Positions 36,621-45,317 of a stretch of 64,000 nucleotides of DNA are shown here, piece after piece. The stretch lies in the NCBI GenBank assembly GCA_019636735.1, contig JAHBWY010000003.1, positions 124,001 to 188,000 of the forward strand. The letters run 5' to 3'. The notes beneath the pieces were generated by a model. That model did not search any database, was not told the DNA's origin, and saw only the letters and a list, made by a program, of their open reading frames with translations. Both the position numbers and the translations under genes were made by a program. The number at the start of each line of letters is the position of its first letter. Within the stretch, counting starts at the first letter, position 1. The DNA is from Phycisphaeraceae bacterium. GTDB taxonomy: Bacteria > Planctomycetota > Phycisphaerae > Phycisphaerales > SM1A02.

Positions 36621-36884
36621 GTGACGCCAGATTCATCGGTCACGCTTGAGCAGGGCCGCACCATGCTTGCGGCCACGCTGCTCTTTGCCCTTGTGCTCGT
36701 GATCGTGCTGACGGGCGCGGCGTGGCTCTTCCTCTCAATGCATCGGCGCCGCATGCGAAAGGCGCCGCGTGCACTGATTGCCGATCCAGTCGATGCATGG
36801 CGTGAATCGGGGCGAAGGCTGGTGGCGCGAGGTGAGGAGCGCGGTGCTGGCCCATCCGCTTCAGATGAGACGCCGGGACCATGA
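36621..36884 (+). CDS. Small single-pass membrane protein
   Basis: 87 residues, not recognised. One membrane helix at about 17-40 (LAATLLFALVLVIVLTGAAWLFLSM) followed by a basic segment HRRRMRK and a short acidic/polar tail. GTG 36621 is chosen because TATAAT stands 7 bases before it; an internal ATG at 36663 is possible. The stop overlaps the SDR gene's ATG by 4 bases, so the two are translated together. Confidence 0.62.
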   Translation: MTPDSSVTLEQGRTMLAATLLFALVLVIVLTGAAWLFLSMHRRRMRKAPRALIADPVDAWRESGRRLVARGEERGAGPSASDETPGP

Positions 36885-37693
36885 GCGCGCGAGCCGTGAT
36901 CGTCGGCGCCTCGCGCCGCGTCGGACGCAGCATTGCGCTGGCCATGGCTCGCCGGGGCTTCGATCTCATCCTGACGGCGAGGAGTGATCTCGGCGGCCTT
37001 CAAGAGACGGCGGCGATGGTCAGCGCGGTGCGCGGACAATCGGCGGGTGTTTCCTGTGAACGGCTGAATCTCTCTGATCCGGATGAGGTTGAGGCGGCGG
37101 GTCGGCGATGGCAGGGCGAGTCGCTCGATGTACTCATTCTCAACGCCTCGATGTATGAGCGAAGCGGCGTGGCGCTGGCGTCTGACTCCGGATGCGCGAG
37201 CGATGAGCATGACGGCTCCAACGCTCAGTCGAAGCAAAGCCTGGGTCGACGGCTGGCTGACTCGGCGCTGAAGCACTTCGAGGTCAATGCCGCATCGGCG
37301 CTCGCGCTCTCGACACTGCTCGCACCTGCCCTTGCCAGGAGTTCACAGCCGGGCGGCGGCGCGATCACGGCGTTGGGAGACATGCATGTCATGGGGCGGC
37401 CCGTGCGAGGATTCGCCCCCTATCTGATGTCGAAGGCGGCCCTCGCGCAGATGGTCCACTCTCTCGCGGTGGAACTCGCGCCGCGCATCCGCGTGAACCT
37501 GGTGCATCCGGGGGTGGTCGCGTGGCCCGAGGAGACGACGGACGACATTCGAAGGGCCTATGAAGCGAAGATCCCGCTGGGCCGGAGCGGTACACCTGAT
37601 GATGCCGCCGAAGCCGTGGCCTGGCTCTCCGTCGACGCCATGTATGTGACCGGCGCGGAGCTCAGGGTCGATGGTGGTCGATGGCTCCGCTGA
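36881..37693 (+). CDS. Short-chain dehydrogenase/reductase, FolM/pteridine reductase-like
   Basis: 270 residues. Cofactor loop VGASRRVGRSIALAMARRG at 8-26, with the double Arg typical of NADPH-binding pteridine reductases; LILNAS replaces the NNAG motif; the catalytic pair is YLMSK; ITALGDMHVMGRPVRGFAPY corresponds to the FolM/PTR1 block that has Asp in place of the usual catalytic Ser. The C-terminus has EAVAWLSVDAMYVTGAELRVDGG. Unusual is an insertion of about 25 Ser/Asp/Gln-rich residues near 105-130. The best guess is a dihydromonapterin or dihydrofolate-type reductase, which would serve folate or pterin metabolism. It starts inside the stop of the small membrane protein gene. Confidence 0.78.
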   Translation: MSARAVIVGASRRVGRSIALAMARRGFDLILTARSDLGGLQETAAMVSAVRGQSAGVSCERLNLSDPDEVEAAGRRWQGESLDVLILNASMYERSGVALASDSGCASDEHDGSNAQSKQSLGRRLADSALKHFEVNAASALALSTLLAPALARSSQPGGGAITALGDMHVMGRPVRGFAPYLMSKAALAQMVHSLAVELAPRIRVNLVHPGVVAWPEETTDDIRRAYEAKIPLGRSGTPDDAAEAVAWLSVDAMYVTGAELRVDGGRWLR

Positions 37694-37748
37694 TCGGTGC
37701 AGGCGCCGTTGGGCATCGTTGCGCAAGCCAATGGGCAAGTTCGTCGAG

Positions 37749-38840
37749 TCACTCCGAACCGCGAGGACTCCCGGGCGCTCGTTGCGACGCTTCCTTGGCT
37801 TGAGCGCTGTCGCGCGGTGATGGGTGCCCCGATGGCACGGGGCTCGCGCCGCTTTCGAGCGCCGCACGGAGGCGCTCTTCCAGCGCCTCGACCGGCGGTT
37901 CGCCGGGCGCCACGCCCTGAGCATGGCGAAGGAAGGTCTCCGCGCGGATGAGATCACCGGCGGAGATCCACGCATGACCCGCACCTACCGCCGAGCGCCA
38001 GCGGCGGGAGTCGACCGAGAGCGCCTCCTCCCAGGCGAGCGCCGCGGCCTTGGGCCGCTCGATCACCAGGAGCGCCTCGGCAAGTTCACTTGCAATGGCC
38101 TCGTTGGTGCGCGAGGCGCGGGGAAGGGCCAGCAGCATCTCGGCGCACTCGGCGTGGCGTCCGAGCGCTCGCAGTGCCCTCGACTCGGCGATTCGCGCCG
38201 CCAGTTCGCCGGGCGCCAGCCGACGCGCCCGCTGCGCTTCCTCGAGAGCCTCGGAGGGCCGATCGGAGGCGAGCGCCACATCGGAGCGAAGGATGGCCAC
38301 CAGCGGCTCATCGGGAGAGAGCATGGCGGCCCGATCGAGCCGCGCTCGGGCCTCGTCGAGTCGCATCAGCCGTCGCAACGCCATCGCCGCGTAGAGTTCG
38401 TACTGGGCCTGCGTCGGATCGAGCAGGCACGCACGGTTGTAGAGTTCGAGAGACTCCGTCGAGCGGCCCGACTGGTCAAGCGCCACGCCAGCGGCGTGGT
38501 GCAGCGCTGCGTTCTCGCGATCGAGCGAAAGGGCGACAAGGTATGCCTCCGCGGCTTCGCCGAGCGCGGCGTCTCGGGCGCGGCCTTCGGGATGATCGAC
38601 CAGTGCCTCCGAGAGCAGCACGCGCGCGTGCACCTCGCGGACCGTCGCATTGCCCGGCTCGACTTCGACCAGACGCGCCGAGATGACTCGCGCTTCGCGC
38701 ATGCGACCCTGGGCGAGGTACTGCTCAACCGCCCGAACGGACTCATCGACCGAGCGGGCGGAAGCGACGCTCGAGGGTGCCGCTGGCTCCCGCTCGCAGC
38801 CGAGCGGTGCCATGAGCGCAACGAGCGCTGCGGTGGTCAT
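37749..38840 (-). CDS. Secreted TPR-repeat protein
   Basis: 363 residues from the ATG at 38838-38840. A hydrophobic N-terminus (MTTAALVALMAPLGC) looks like a short export or lipoprotein signal with Cys 15; the lipobox is poor. The mature part has at least seven tetratricopeptide repeats, for example AEAYLVALSLDRENAALHHAAGVALDQSGRSTESLELYNRACLLDP and AALAWEEALSVDSRRWRSAVGAGHAWISAGDLIRAETFLRHAQGVAP. TPR proteins act as scaffolds; no partner can be inferred. A longer frame runs to an ATG at 38900, which would overlap the valS start codon on the other strand. The downstream choice gives a better signal peptide. Confidence 0.78.
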   Translation of the reverse strand: MTTAALVALMAPLGCEREPAAPSSVASARSVDESVRAVEQYLAQGRMREARVISARLVEVEPGNATVREVHARVLLSEALVDHPEGRARDAALGEAAEAYLVALSLDRENAALHHAAGVALDQSGRSTESLELYNRACLLDPTQAQYELYAAMALRRLMRLDEARARLDRAAMLSPDEPLVAILRSDVALASDRPSEALEEAQRARRLAPGELAARIAESRALRALGRHAECAEMLLALPRASRTNEAIASELAEALLVIERPKAAALAWEEALSVDSRRWRSAVGAGHAWISAGDLIRAETFLRHAQGVAPGEPPVEALEERLRAALESGASPVPSGHPSPRDSAQAKEASQRAPGSPRGSE

Positions 38841-38883
38841 GAGCGGTGCCACGCCATGTCCACGATGGCGCCACCGCGAGCGG

Positions 38884-38889
38884 TATGCT
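38884..38889 (+). promoter_or_regulatory. Candidate -10 box (TATGCT) for valS
   Basis: TATGCT ends 9 bases before the ATG at 38899, giving a leader of about 2 bases. No Shine-Dalgarno precedes valS. Confidence 0.45.
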
Positions 38890-38898
38890 TCGCGACCC

Positions 38899-41800
38899 AT
38901 GGCGCGTGAATCCTACAGCCCATCCGACGCGGACCAGCTCGTTGCGGAGCGATGGCAGCAGGCGAAGGCCTTCCACGCCGTTCCAGCACCGCAGTCGAAG
39001 GGGCCGCCGTTCGCGATCTTCATTCCGCCTCCGAATGTGACGGCGGCGCTGCACCTCGGTCATGCGCTGAACAACGCGCTTCAGGACATTCTGGTTCGCC
39101 GCGCGCGAATGCGCGGCTGCAACACGCTCTGGATGCCCGGCACCGATCACGCCGGCATCGCCACGCAAACCGTGGTTGAGAAGCGGCTGCTCCAGCAGGG
39201 GAAGCGCCGAAGCGACTTCTCCCGCGAGGAGTTCATTGCCCAAGTCCAGGCGTGGAAGGATGAGTACGAGGCGACCATCCTCGAGCAGCTCCGCGCCATA
39301 GGGGCAAGCTGCGACTTCGACCGCGTGCGATTCACCATGGACCCGGTCTGCACCGCAGCGGTGCGGGCCGCATTCACCCGGCTCTTTGCCGACGGCCTGA
39401 TCGACAAGGGCAAGCGACTGGTCAACTGGGATCCGGTCTCGCGCACCGCACTCGCTGACGACGAAGTCGAGATGGAGGAGATCGACGGCTTCATGTGGTC
39501 GCTCCGCTATCCGCTGGCCGATGGCTCAGGTCATGTGACCGTGGCCACGACCCGACCGGAGACGATGCTTGGCGACACCGCGGTCGCGGTCAATCCTCGC
39601 GATCCCCGCGCGCGCGCGCTTCGAGGGAAGCGAGTGAAGCTCCCGATCGTGGGGCGCGAGATCCCGATCGTTGAGGATGACTATGTCGTCATGCCCGCAG
39701 CCATGGCTGAGGCCGCCGGTGTGCCCGAGGCGGCGCAGGATCCGAAGGCCGCGTTCGCGACCGGCTTCCTGAAGGTGACGCCGGCGCACGATCCCAATGA
39801 CTGGGAGATCGGCTTGCGCCACGGCCTGGCCGCCATCAACATCATGGCGCCTGACGCCTCGATCAGCGATCGTCATGGCTGGAGCGATGTGAGCGAAGAG
39901 GCGCGGTCCTTCGTCGGGCTTTCCCGAGAGCGGGCGCGTGATGCGGTGGTTGAGTGGTTCCGAAGCCATGGACTGCTCGAAGAGGTGCGGCCCTATCGGC
40001 ATGCCGTCGGTCACAGCTATCGCTCGCATGTTCCGATCGAGCCCTATCTCTCCGAGCAGTGGTATGTGCTCGTGACCGATGATCGCCTTCGCGGCGCGGC
40101 GCTTCGTGCGATGGCTCCCGAACAGCGGAGTCGTGATTCGACCATCGGCGTGGATGGGCGATCGGCCGGTGATGGCGAGCTTCACTTCTTCCCGCCGCGG
40201 TATGCGCGCACTTTCGAAGTGTGGCACGAGCAGATCCGCGACTGGTGCATCTCCCGCCAGCTCTGGTGGGGGCACCGCATCCCCGTCTGGTCTCGGGGTG
40301 AGGAGGCGCTGTCGCCCGAGGCGACCGCGGCACTCGCGCGGGCGCCCTTCTCCGATGCCTCGACACCCTCGGCGGGTGCGTTGCGGCGAAGCATGATTCC
40401 CGTCGAAAGCGCGTGGTCACGCGCGGGGTTGGTCCATCGGGTGCGCCGGCGCGATGATGGCGCGGCCGAGGAGCTCCTCTGCGTGCCCGAGGCGCAGCAG
40501 GCCATGGTGCCCGAACTCGAGCGGGCGGGCTTTCGCCAGGACGACGATGTGCTCGACACCTGGTTCAGCTCCGCCCTCTGGCCACTCTCAACGCTCGGTT
40601 GGCCCGACCCCGAGCGCTTCGGCATGGAAGGGTTGCTTGAGACCTTCAATCCAAGTTCGGTGCTCTGCACCGCGCGCGAGATCATCACGCTCTGGGTGAG
40701 TCGCATGGTGATGTTCAATCGCTACTTCAACGGAGGGCGGCTGCCGTTCCGCCATGTCTACATCCATCCCGTGGTGCAGGATGGCTTCGGGCAGAAGATG
40801 TCGAAGAGCCTCGGCAACGGCGTCGACCCTCGCGACATCATTCGGACGCACGGTGCCGACGCGATGCGCTTCGTGCTCGCCCAGATCGCCACCGACACGC
40901 AGGATGTGCGACTTCCCGTCGATCTCATTGATCCTCACTCGGGGACGACCTTCACTCCGGCCTTCATCGAGACCGATGCGGGCTACCGCGTCGCCGCGCC
41001 CATCCAGGAGAGCCAGTCGCAACGAGGCCGGACGATGGTCTCCTTCTACGGATTCGTGAGCGGCCTGGCCACGCCGACCGATGAGGTGCCGCTCGCGCTC
41101 AACACGAGCTCGCGCTTCGATGTCGGCCGTCACTTCTCGACCAAGCTCAGGAATGCGACGCGCTTCGTCCTTGCCTCGGCTGCGGCCCAGGATGGCGCCA
41201 GCTCGACGGCCACGATCGACCCCGCGACGAGACCCCTGATTGACCGCTGGCTGCTCTCGCGACTTGCACGCGCTATCGGTCAGATGGACGCAGCCATCGA
41301 TCACTACCGCTTCAGCGATGCCGTGGAGGTGCTCTATGACATCTTCTGGCGCGACCTCTGCGACTGGTACCTCGAAGGCGTGAAGCCGACCATTCGGGGT
41401 GACCCGGTGCAAGAGGCAATCCTGCTGCGCTCGCTCGATGCGATCCTGCGCCTCGCGCATCCGATCTGTCCCTTCGTGACGGAGTCGCTCTGGAGTGAAG
41501 TGGGGCCGGCGAGCGCCACTCGTCCTCCGGTGCGCGGTCTGACGATCGCTCCGGGCGAACTTCTCGCCACGGCGAGCTGGCCCGTGGTGGAACCGACGCT
41601 GCTCGACACCGAGGCGATCGCGACCTTCGAGCGGGTGCAGACGCTCGTCAACCTCATTCGCAATCTTCGCGGCAGTCGACAGGTCCCGCCGAAGAAGCGC
41701 CTGCAACTCGTTGCCGATCGATCGGTGGTGACCCTCATCGGCATGGCGGGCGGCGTGGTCGAGACACTCGCCGGGCTCGATGCCGTGACCGAGCGGAGCG

Positions 41801-42087
41801 CGGGCTCAGAGCGTGCACGCGGAGCCGTGCCGCTCGTCTTCGAAGGCGGCGAGATCGACCTCCTTGGGCTGCTCGAAGAGAGCGATGCCGCGGGTGAACG
41901 AGATCGACTCGGCAAGCGTCGTGATGAACTTCGGCGCGCCGTGGAAGGCTTCGAACGAAAGCTGAACAACCCGGGTTATGTTGCCAAGGCGCCCCCGGAG
42001 GTGGTTGCACAGACGAGACAGATGCTGGAAGGAGCACGAAGCGATCTTGCCGCCGTCGAGAGGTCTCTGGCCGCGCTGATCTCCTGA
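38899..42087 (+). CDS. valS: Valine-tRNA ligase
   Basis: 1062 residues. HIGH motif as HLGH in PPPNVTAALHLGHALNN, GTDHAGIATQTVVEKRL, editing domain with TTRPETMLGDTAVAVNP and DYVVMPAAMA, WFSSALWP, and KMSKS in QKMSKSLGNGVDP. The C-terminal arm is a coiled coil ending NNPGYVAKAPPEVVAQTR, as in all ValRS. It charges tRNA-Val with valine in the cytosol. It is about 100 residues longer than Escherichia coli ValRS; much of the excess is an insertion at about 672-738, between the catalytic core and the anticodon-binding helices, and another part is around 570-600 in the core. No Shine-Dalgarno. Confidence 0.96.
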   Translation: MARESYSPSDADQLVAERWQQAKAFHAVPAPQSKGPPFAIFIPPPNVTAALHLGHALNNALQDILVRRARMRGCNTLWMPGTDHAGIATQTVVEKRLLQQGKRRSDFSREEFIAQVQAWKDEYEATILEQLRAIGASCDFDRVRFTMDPVCTAAVRAAFTRLFADGLIDKGKRLVNWDPVSRTALADDEVEMEEIDGFMWSLRYPLADGSGHVTVATTRPETMLGDTAVAVNPRDPRARALRGKRVKLPIVGREIPIVEDDYVVMPAAMAEAAGVPEAAQDPKAAFATGFLKVTPAHDPNDWEIGLRHGLAAINIMAPDASISDRHGWSDVSEEARSFVGLSRERARDAVVEWFRSHGLLEEVRPYRHAVGHSYRSHVPIEPYLSEQWYVLVTDDRLRGAALRAMAPEQRSRDSTIGVDGRSAGDGELHFFPPRYARTFEVWHEQIRDWCISRQLWWGHRIPVWSRGEEALSPEATAALARAPFSDASTPSAGALRRSMIPVESAWSRAGLVHRVRRRDDGAAEELLCVPEAQQAMVPELERAGFRQDDDVLDTWFSSALWPLSTLGWPDPERFGMEGLLETFNPSSVLCTAREIITLWVSRMVMFNRYFNGGRLPFRHVYIHPVVQDGFGQKMSKSLGNGVDPRDIIRTHGADAMRFVLAQIATDTQDVRLPVDLIDPHSGTTFTPAFIETDAGYRVAAPIQESQSQRGRTMVSFYGFVSGLATPTDEVPLALNTSSRFDVGRHFSTKLRNATRFVLASAAAQDGASSTATIDPATRPLIDRWLLSRLARAIGQMDAAIDHYRFSDAVEVLYDIFWRDLCDWYLEGVKPTIRGDPVQEAILLRSLDAILRLAHPICPFVTESLWSEVGPASATRPPVRGLTIAPGELLATASWPVVEPTLLDTEAIATFERVQTLVNLIRNLRGSRQVPPKKRLQLVADRSVVTLIGMAGGVVETLAGLDAVTERSAGSERARGAVPLVFEGGEIDLLGLLEESDAAGERDRLGKRRDELRRAVEGFERKLNNPGYVAKAPPEVVAQTRQMLEGARSDLAAVERSLAALIS

Positions 42088-42119
42088 AGTTCCCTCTGGC
42101 TCGACATGGTCCCGCGACC

Positions 42120-42125
42120 TACACT
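42120..42125 (+). promoter_or_regulatory. Candidate -10 box (TACACT) for the zincin-like protein
   Basis: TACACT ends 9 bases before the GTG at 42135. Confidence 0.38.
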
Positions 42126-42134
42126 CGAACCATC

Positions 42135-43427
42135 GTGCGGACCACGCCGACGACTGACTCACCCATGCAGCCCGCCCGTCCTTTGTCGCGTCCCTTCACC
42201 GTCGGCGGGATTGCCGCGGCGCCCATCGTGTTGAGTTCACTCTTCTTCGGGGGCTGCGGCAGTGACGCGGTCACGGTCGAGTCGCTCTCCATGCCCCGTC
42301 CCGGGTCGGTGTCATCGCTCTCCCACCCCTCCGGAGGGGCGACTGGGACCGCAGCGCCGCCGGTGACGGCACCAGTCACCGCGCCTGGGGCGCGCTCCGG
42401 GCCGATCGCGAGTGATCCCGAGGTGACGCCCACCGCCGAGCGAGCGCCAGCGCCGCGGGCCGAAGCGCCCGGCAGCGCGATCATCGAGCCTTGGAACTTC
42501 GCGGAGACCCAGGGGCGACTTCATCGCACCGATCACTTCCTGATTCACAGCACTTTGACCGACGGTTCGCTGGAGCGCACGCTCTCACTCTTCTCGGAGC
42601 GGGCGCTGGAGCGCTACCGCTCGGAGCTCGGCGCCCTTCCGCCACCTGAGCGACCACTGCAGACCTACATCTTCGGGTCGAGGCCTCAGTGGGAGAGATT
42701 TACGCGTGATCGCCTGGGAGCCAATGCGGGGCCATACCTCGCGATGGGCAAGGGCGGGTTCACCACCGAAGGTCATGCGATCCTCTATGACATCGGACGC
42801 TTCGACACGCTGACGATTCTCGCGCACGAGGGTTGGCATCAGTACACGCAGACGACCTTCAAGCATCCACTTCCGTTGTGGCTCGAGGAGGGCATCGCCT
42901 GCTGGATGGAAGCGGTGAGACCCGGTCGCGGTGAAGGCTCTTCCTCGCCATTCCTCCCGTGGCGGAACTACGAGCGCTTCGGAGAGCTTCGCAACGGCGT
43001 CCGCGCCGACATGCTCATTCCGCTCGAGGCGCTCCTCGACCAGAGCCCAGAGCAGTTTCTTCGACAGGGCAAGGATCGATTGCTTCTCTACTACGCGCAG
43101 GTCTGGGCGCTCGTCCACTTCCTGAACGAAGGCGAGGACGGTCGCTACGCCGAGGCGCTGCGGCAACTGGTGAGCGATGCGGCGGAAGGCCGCCTCGCCG
43201 GGCGCATGGCCAACTCGCAGGCCTTCCCGAATCCCCGGGCGCGCTCGATGCATCTGCACAGCCGCGTGGGCAAGTGGGTGCTCCTTGAGTACTTCAACCC
43301 GCGCTTCGCGGAGTTCAAGAGCCAGTATGAGCGCTTCCTTCGCGAAGTGACCTCGCCCAATGCGTCACGCCGCGTCTGGCAGGGGCGCAGTCCGCTGCCC
43401 GAGAGTGATGCGCGCAGCGACAGTTGA
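42135..43427 (+). CDS. Secreted zincin-like (HExxH) protein, DUF1570-type
   Basis: 430 residues. A signal segment ends FFGGC, a fair lipobox, so the protein may be lipidated; a Ser/Pro/Ala/Gly-rich spacer follows to about residue 115. The folded domain holds LAHEGWHQYTQ (H231, E232, H235) and then WLEEGIACWMEA, with Glu 251/252 about 16-17 residues after the second His. This is the gluzincin pattern of planctomycete DUF1570-like proteins. A TPR-like helical part (QFLRQGKDRLLLYYAQVWALVHFLNEGEDGRY) follows, as is usual there. It would be a zinc metallopeptidase in the periplasm or at the surface. GTG 42135 or ATG 42165 are both possible starts; the second gives a cleaner signal peptide. Confidence 0.74.
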   Translation: MRTTPTTDSPMQPARPLSRPFTVGGIAAAPIVLSSLFFGGCGSDAVTVESLSMPRPGSVSSLSHPSGGATGTAAPPVTAPVTAPGARSGPIASDPEVTPTAERAPAPRAEAPGSAIIEPWNFAETQGRLHRTDHFLIHSTLTDGSLERTLSLFSERALERYRSELGALPPPERPLQTYIFGSRPQWERFTRDRLGANAGPYLAMGKGGFTTEGHAILYDIGRFDTLTILAHEGWHQYTQTTFKHPLPLWLEEGIACWMEAVRPGRGEGSSSPFLPWRNYERFGELRNGVRADMLIPLEALLDQSPEQFLRQGKDRLLLYYAQVWALVHFLNEGEDGRYAEALRQLVSDAAEGRLAGRMANSQAFPNPRARSMHLHSRVGKWVLLEYFNPRFAEFKSQYERFLREVTSPNASRRVWQGRSPLPESDARSDS

Positions 43428-43549
43428 GCCGACTCATCTTTGAAGGTGAGCGGGGGAGATCGCGGTGGCGCGCCTGCGCCGGCCGAGGCGATCGCAATCG
43501 TCGTCATGAATGCCATGGCGGTCACGATCGTGGTGACCACGCGAAGTAA

Positions 43550-43636
43550 CGGTGGGGAGGGGATTCGAACCCCTGAAACCCTGACGGGTTTACCGGTTTT
43601 CAAGACCGGTGCGTTCAACCACTCTGCCACCCCACC
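43550..43636 (-). tRNA. tRNA-Ser (anticodon UGA)
   Basis: 87 bases. Acceptor GGTGGGG pairs with CCCCACC; the D region has the Ser-type GAGTGGTTGAACG; the anticodon loop is CTTGAAA with anticodon TGA; a long variable arm (AACCC/GGGTT) marks it as class II; the T arm is GGGG-TTCGAAT-CCCC. Discriminator is G. The CCA end is not encoded. It reads UCA and, by wobble, other UCN codons. Confidence 0.96.
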
Positions 43637-43663
43637 TTGGGGGACGGAAAGCATACGCGCCGA

Positions 43664-44305
43664 TCAGGAGAGCCGCGACAGCGCCATCCAGCCGAGGATG
43701 AGGGCGGAGATGATGAGCAAGCCGCTCATGCCGAGCAGCGCCATCATCCACGCTCGCTGAACCCGCTCATTCCGCTCGCGTACGGCGCCGAGTTCCTGCG
43801 AGCGCCGCACGAGCTCGGCCAGCAGGTTGGTTCCCTCACGGTGCGACGCCGTGAGCGACTGCACGGCCTCGGTCAACTGAGCGGTCCCGTCGGCGACGCC
43901 GTTGGCCGCCTGAAGATTCAGGTCAAGCTGCTGCTGGATCAAACCAAAGACATCGGTGTGCTGGGAGATCCCGTCCACGATGCGGCCCAGGCTCGCTTCA
44001 ACCTGCGCATCCCGCTGGCGCGCATGCACGAGGGCCTGGCCGATCATGTCGCCGAAGGACTCCTGTTGCGCGGCCAGGCGAGGTAGCGCCGAGAGGGGCT
44101 CGGGAAGTGTCTGAAGGACTCGCAGGACCTCGGTGCGCTCCCGCTCCTGCTCGATCAGGATGGTGCGGAGCGCCTCGGCGGCATCGCCGACCCGCTCGAG
44201 TTCCATCGCGGTCCGTTGCATGATCGGCGCAGGATCACTCGGCGTGTCCGCACTCTCGGGTGCGTCTCCGACGATCCACCGTTCCAGCGTCTCGCGCACC
44301 GCCAT
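43664..44305 (-). CDS. Tail-anchored membrane protein with long helical domain
   Basis: 213 residues, not recognised by name. Residues 1-180 are a helical, Gln/Glu/Arg-rich region (MELERVGDAAEALRTIL, SFGDMIGQALVHARQRDAQVEASLGRIVDGI, LTASHREGTNLLAELVRRSQELG) like a methyl-accepting or bundle-forming coiled coil. One membrane helix follows at about 188-209 (WMMALLGMSGLLIISALILGWMAL), so the protein is anchored by its tail. The ATG at 44303-44305 is chosen because TACACT ends 6 bases upstream; an in-frame start 66 bases further upstream is unlikely. Divergent from a BtuF-like gene, with which it shares a tight promoter region. Confidence 0.66.
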   Translation of the reverse strand: MAVRETLERWIVGDAPESADTPSDPAPIMQRTAMELERVGDAAEALRTILIEQERERTEVLRVLQTLPEPLSALPRLAAQQESFGDMIGQALVHARQRDAQVEASLGRIVDGISQHTDVFGLIQQQLDLNLQAANGVADGTAQLTEAVQSLTASHREGTNLLAELVRRSQELGAVRERNERVQRAWMMALLGMSGLLIISALILGWMALSRLS

Positions 44306-44311
44306 GACCGA

Positions 44312-44317
44312 AGTGTA
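44312..44317 (-). promoter_or_regulatory. Candidate -10 box (TACACT), leaderless
   Basis: TACACT on the minus strand ends 6 bases before the ATG at 44305, with no Shine-Dalgarno. Confidence 0.5.
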
Positions 44318-44365
44318 CGGCGGAGCGAAGGCCGTGGCAGGCCGCACATCCACCGGGTCGCTCCG

Positions 44366-44371
44366 TACCAT
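44366..44371 (+). promoter_or_regulatory. Candidate -10 box (TACCAT) for the importer operon
   Basis: TACCAT overlaps the first possible ATG (44370) and ends 7 bases before an in-frame GTG at 44379. If it is used, GTG 44379 is the leaderless start. Confidence 0.4.
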
Positions 44372-45317
44372 GCCCGGCGTGTCGGAGATCCTTCGAGCCC
44401 CGCTCGCTGCCTTCCGAAGCCTTCGCCTTGCGCTGCTGGGAGGTGTGGTGGCGATGTCAGCGTGCGAGCGAACTCAGGACTCTTCAGGTGCACCGGATCG
44501 CCCGATCGGCGCGGACCACGCCCGAACGAGCGATCAGGGTGAACCACGCACGGCGCCGCTGCGCATCGTCTCGCTTTCGCCGGCGATCACGACCACCATC
44601 GAGCACCTTGGTGCCGGGGATCGGATCGTCGGACGGTCGCCATGGTGCCGCACGAGCGGAAGCGCGGCGGTCACATGGGATGGCGCATCCGTGGACGCTG
44701 AACGACTGGTGGCGCTCGCGCCCTCACACATCCTCCTCCAGCGCACGGTGGCGGTCGGCCCGCAGGAGGAGATTCGGCGTCTTGCCGCAGGGCGGCCCTG
44801 GAAGGTCCACGACTGGCGTCTCGACCGGCTCGATGAGGTTCGCATGATGATCGAAGGTGTCGCGTCGGAACTGGGCCTGGCCGATTCGGATCGGGCCATG
44901 GCGCTGCTTGAGCGATTCGATCGCGCCTGCGTGCGCGATGAGGCGATCGCGGCCATGGGGCCGGCGCTTCTCCTCTTCGGTGCCGATCCCCCGATGGCCT
45001 TCGGGCCGGGCAGCTATGTCGATGACCTCTGGCTGTCGCTTGGCGGTGAGAATGTCGTCACGCGCGGCGCCTATCCCGAGCTCTCTGTGGAGGAGACCCG
45101 CCGCCTTGATCCGAGGTGGGTCGTGGTCATCGGCTCCGAGGCGCTCGCCGCACGAGTCGCAACACTGCCTATCAGGGCGCTTCGCGAAGGGCGAGTGCTG
45201 GTGGTCAGTGACCCGGGCCTGCTCGAGCCTGGCGCGGGCGTCATCGATGCGGTCGAGTCGCTGCGCCATGAAGTCTCCCAGCGTGTGTCGACTGCACAGG
45301 GGCAGGTGGCGCCATGA
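44370..45317 (+). CDS. Substrate-binding lipoprotein of a cobalamin/iron-type ABC importer (BtuF/FhuD family)
   Basis: 315 residues from ATG 44370 (312 from GTG 44379). A signal peptide ends VVAMSAC, a good lipobox, so the protein is lipidated. The mature part is a periplasmic binding protein of the BtuF/FecB class: RIVSLSPAITTTIEHLGAGDRIVGRSPWC at the start, ERLVALAPSHILLQ, a long helix between lobes, and LSLGGENVVTRGAYPELSVEETRRLDPRWVVVIGSEA in lobe 2. It begins a three-gene operon with a FecCD permease and an ATPase. The substrate (corrinoid, siderophore or heme) cannot be told; no cobalamin riboswitch was seen upstream. Confidence 0.84.
   Translation: MPGVSEILRAPLAAFRSLRLALLGGVVAMSACERTQDSSGAPDRPIGADHARTSDQGEPRTAPLRIVSLSPAITTTIEHLGAGDRIVGRSPWCRTSGSAAVTWDGASVDAERLVALAPSHILLQRTVAVGPQEEIRRLAAGRPWKVHDWRLDRLDEVRMMIEGVASELGLADSDRAMALLERFDRACVRDEAIAAMGPALLLFGADPPMAFGPGSYVDDLWLSLGGENVVTRGAYPELSVEETRRLDPRWVVVIGSEALAARVATLPIRALREGRVLVVSDPGLLEPGAGVIDAVESLRHEVSQRVSTAQGQVAP

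Noticed and set aside
43500..43549. Terminator after tRNA-Ser (GGTCAC/GTGACC hairpin on the minus strand)
   Set aside because: The 6-base stem is short and no U-tract follows.
44306..44369. Cobalamin riboswitch before the BtuF-like gene
   Set aside because: The gap to the divergent gene is only about 64 bases and no B12-box was seen.
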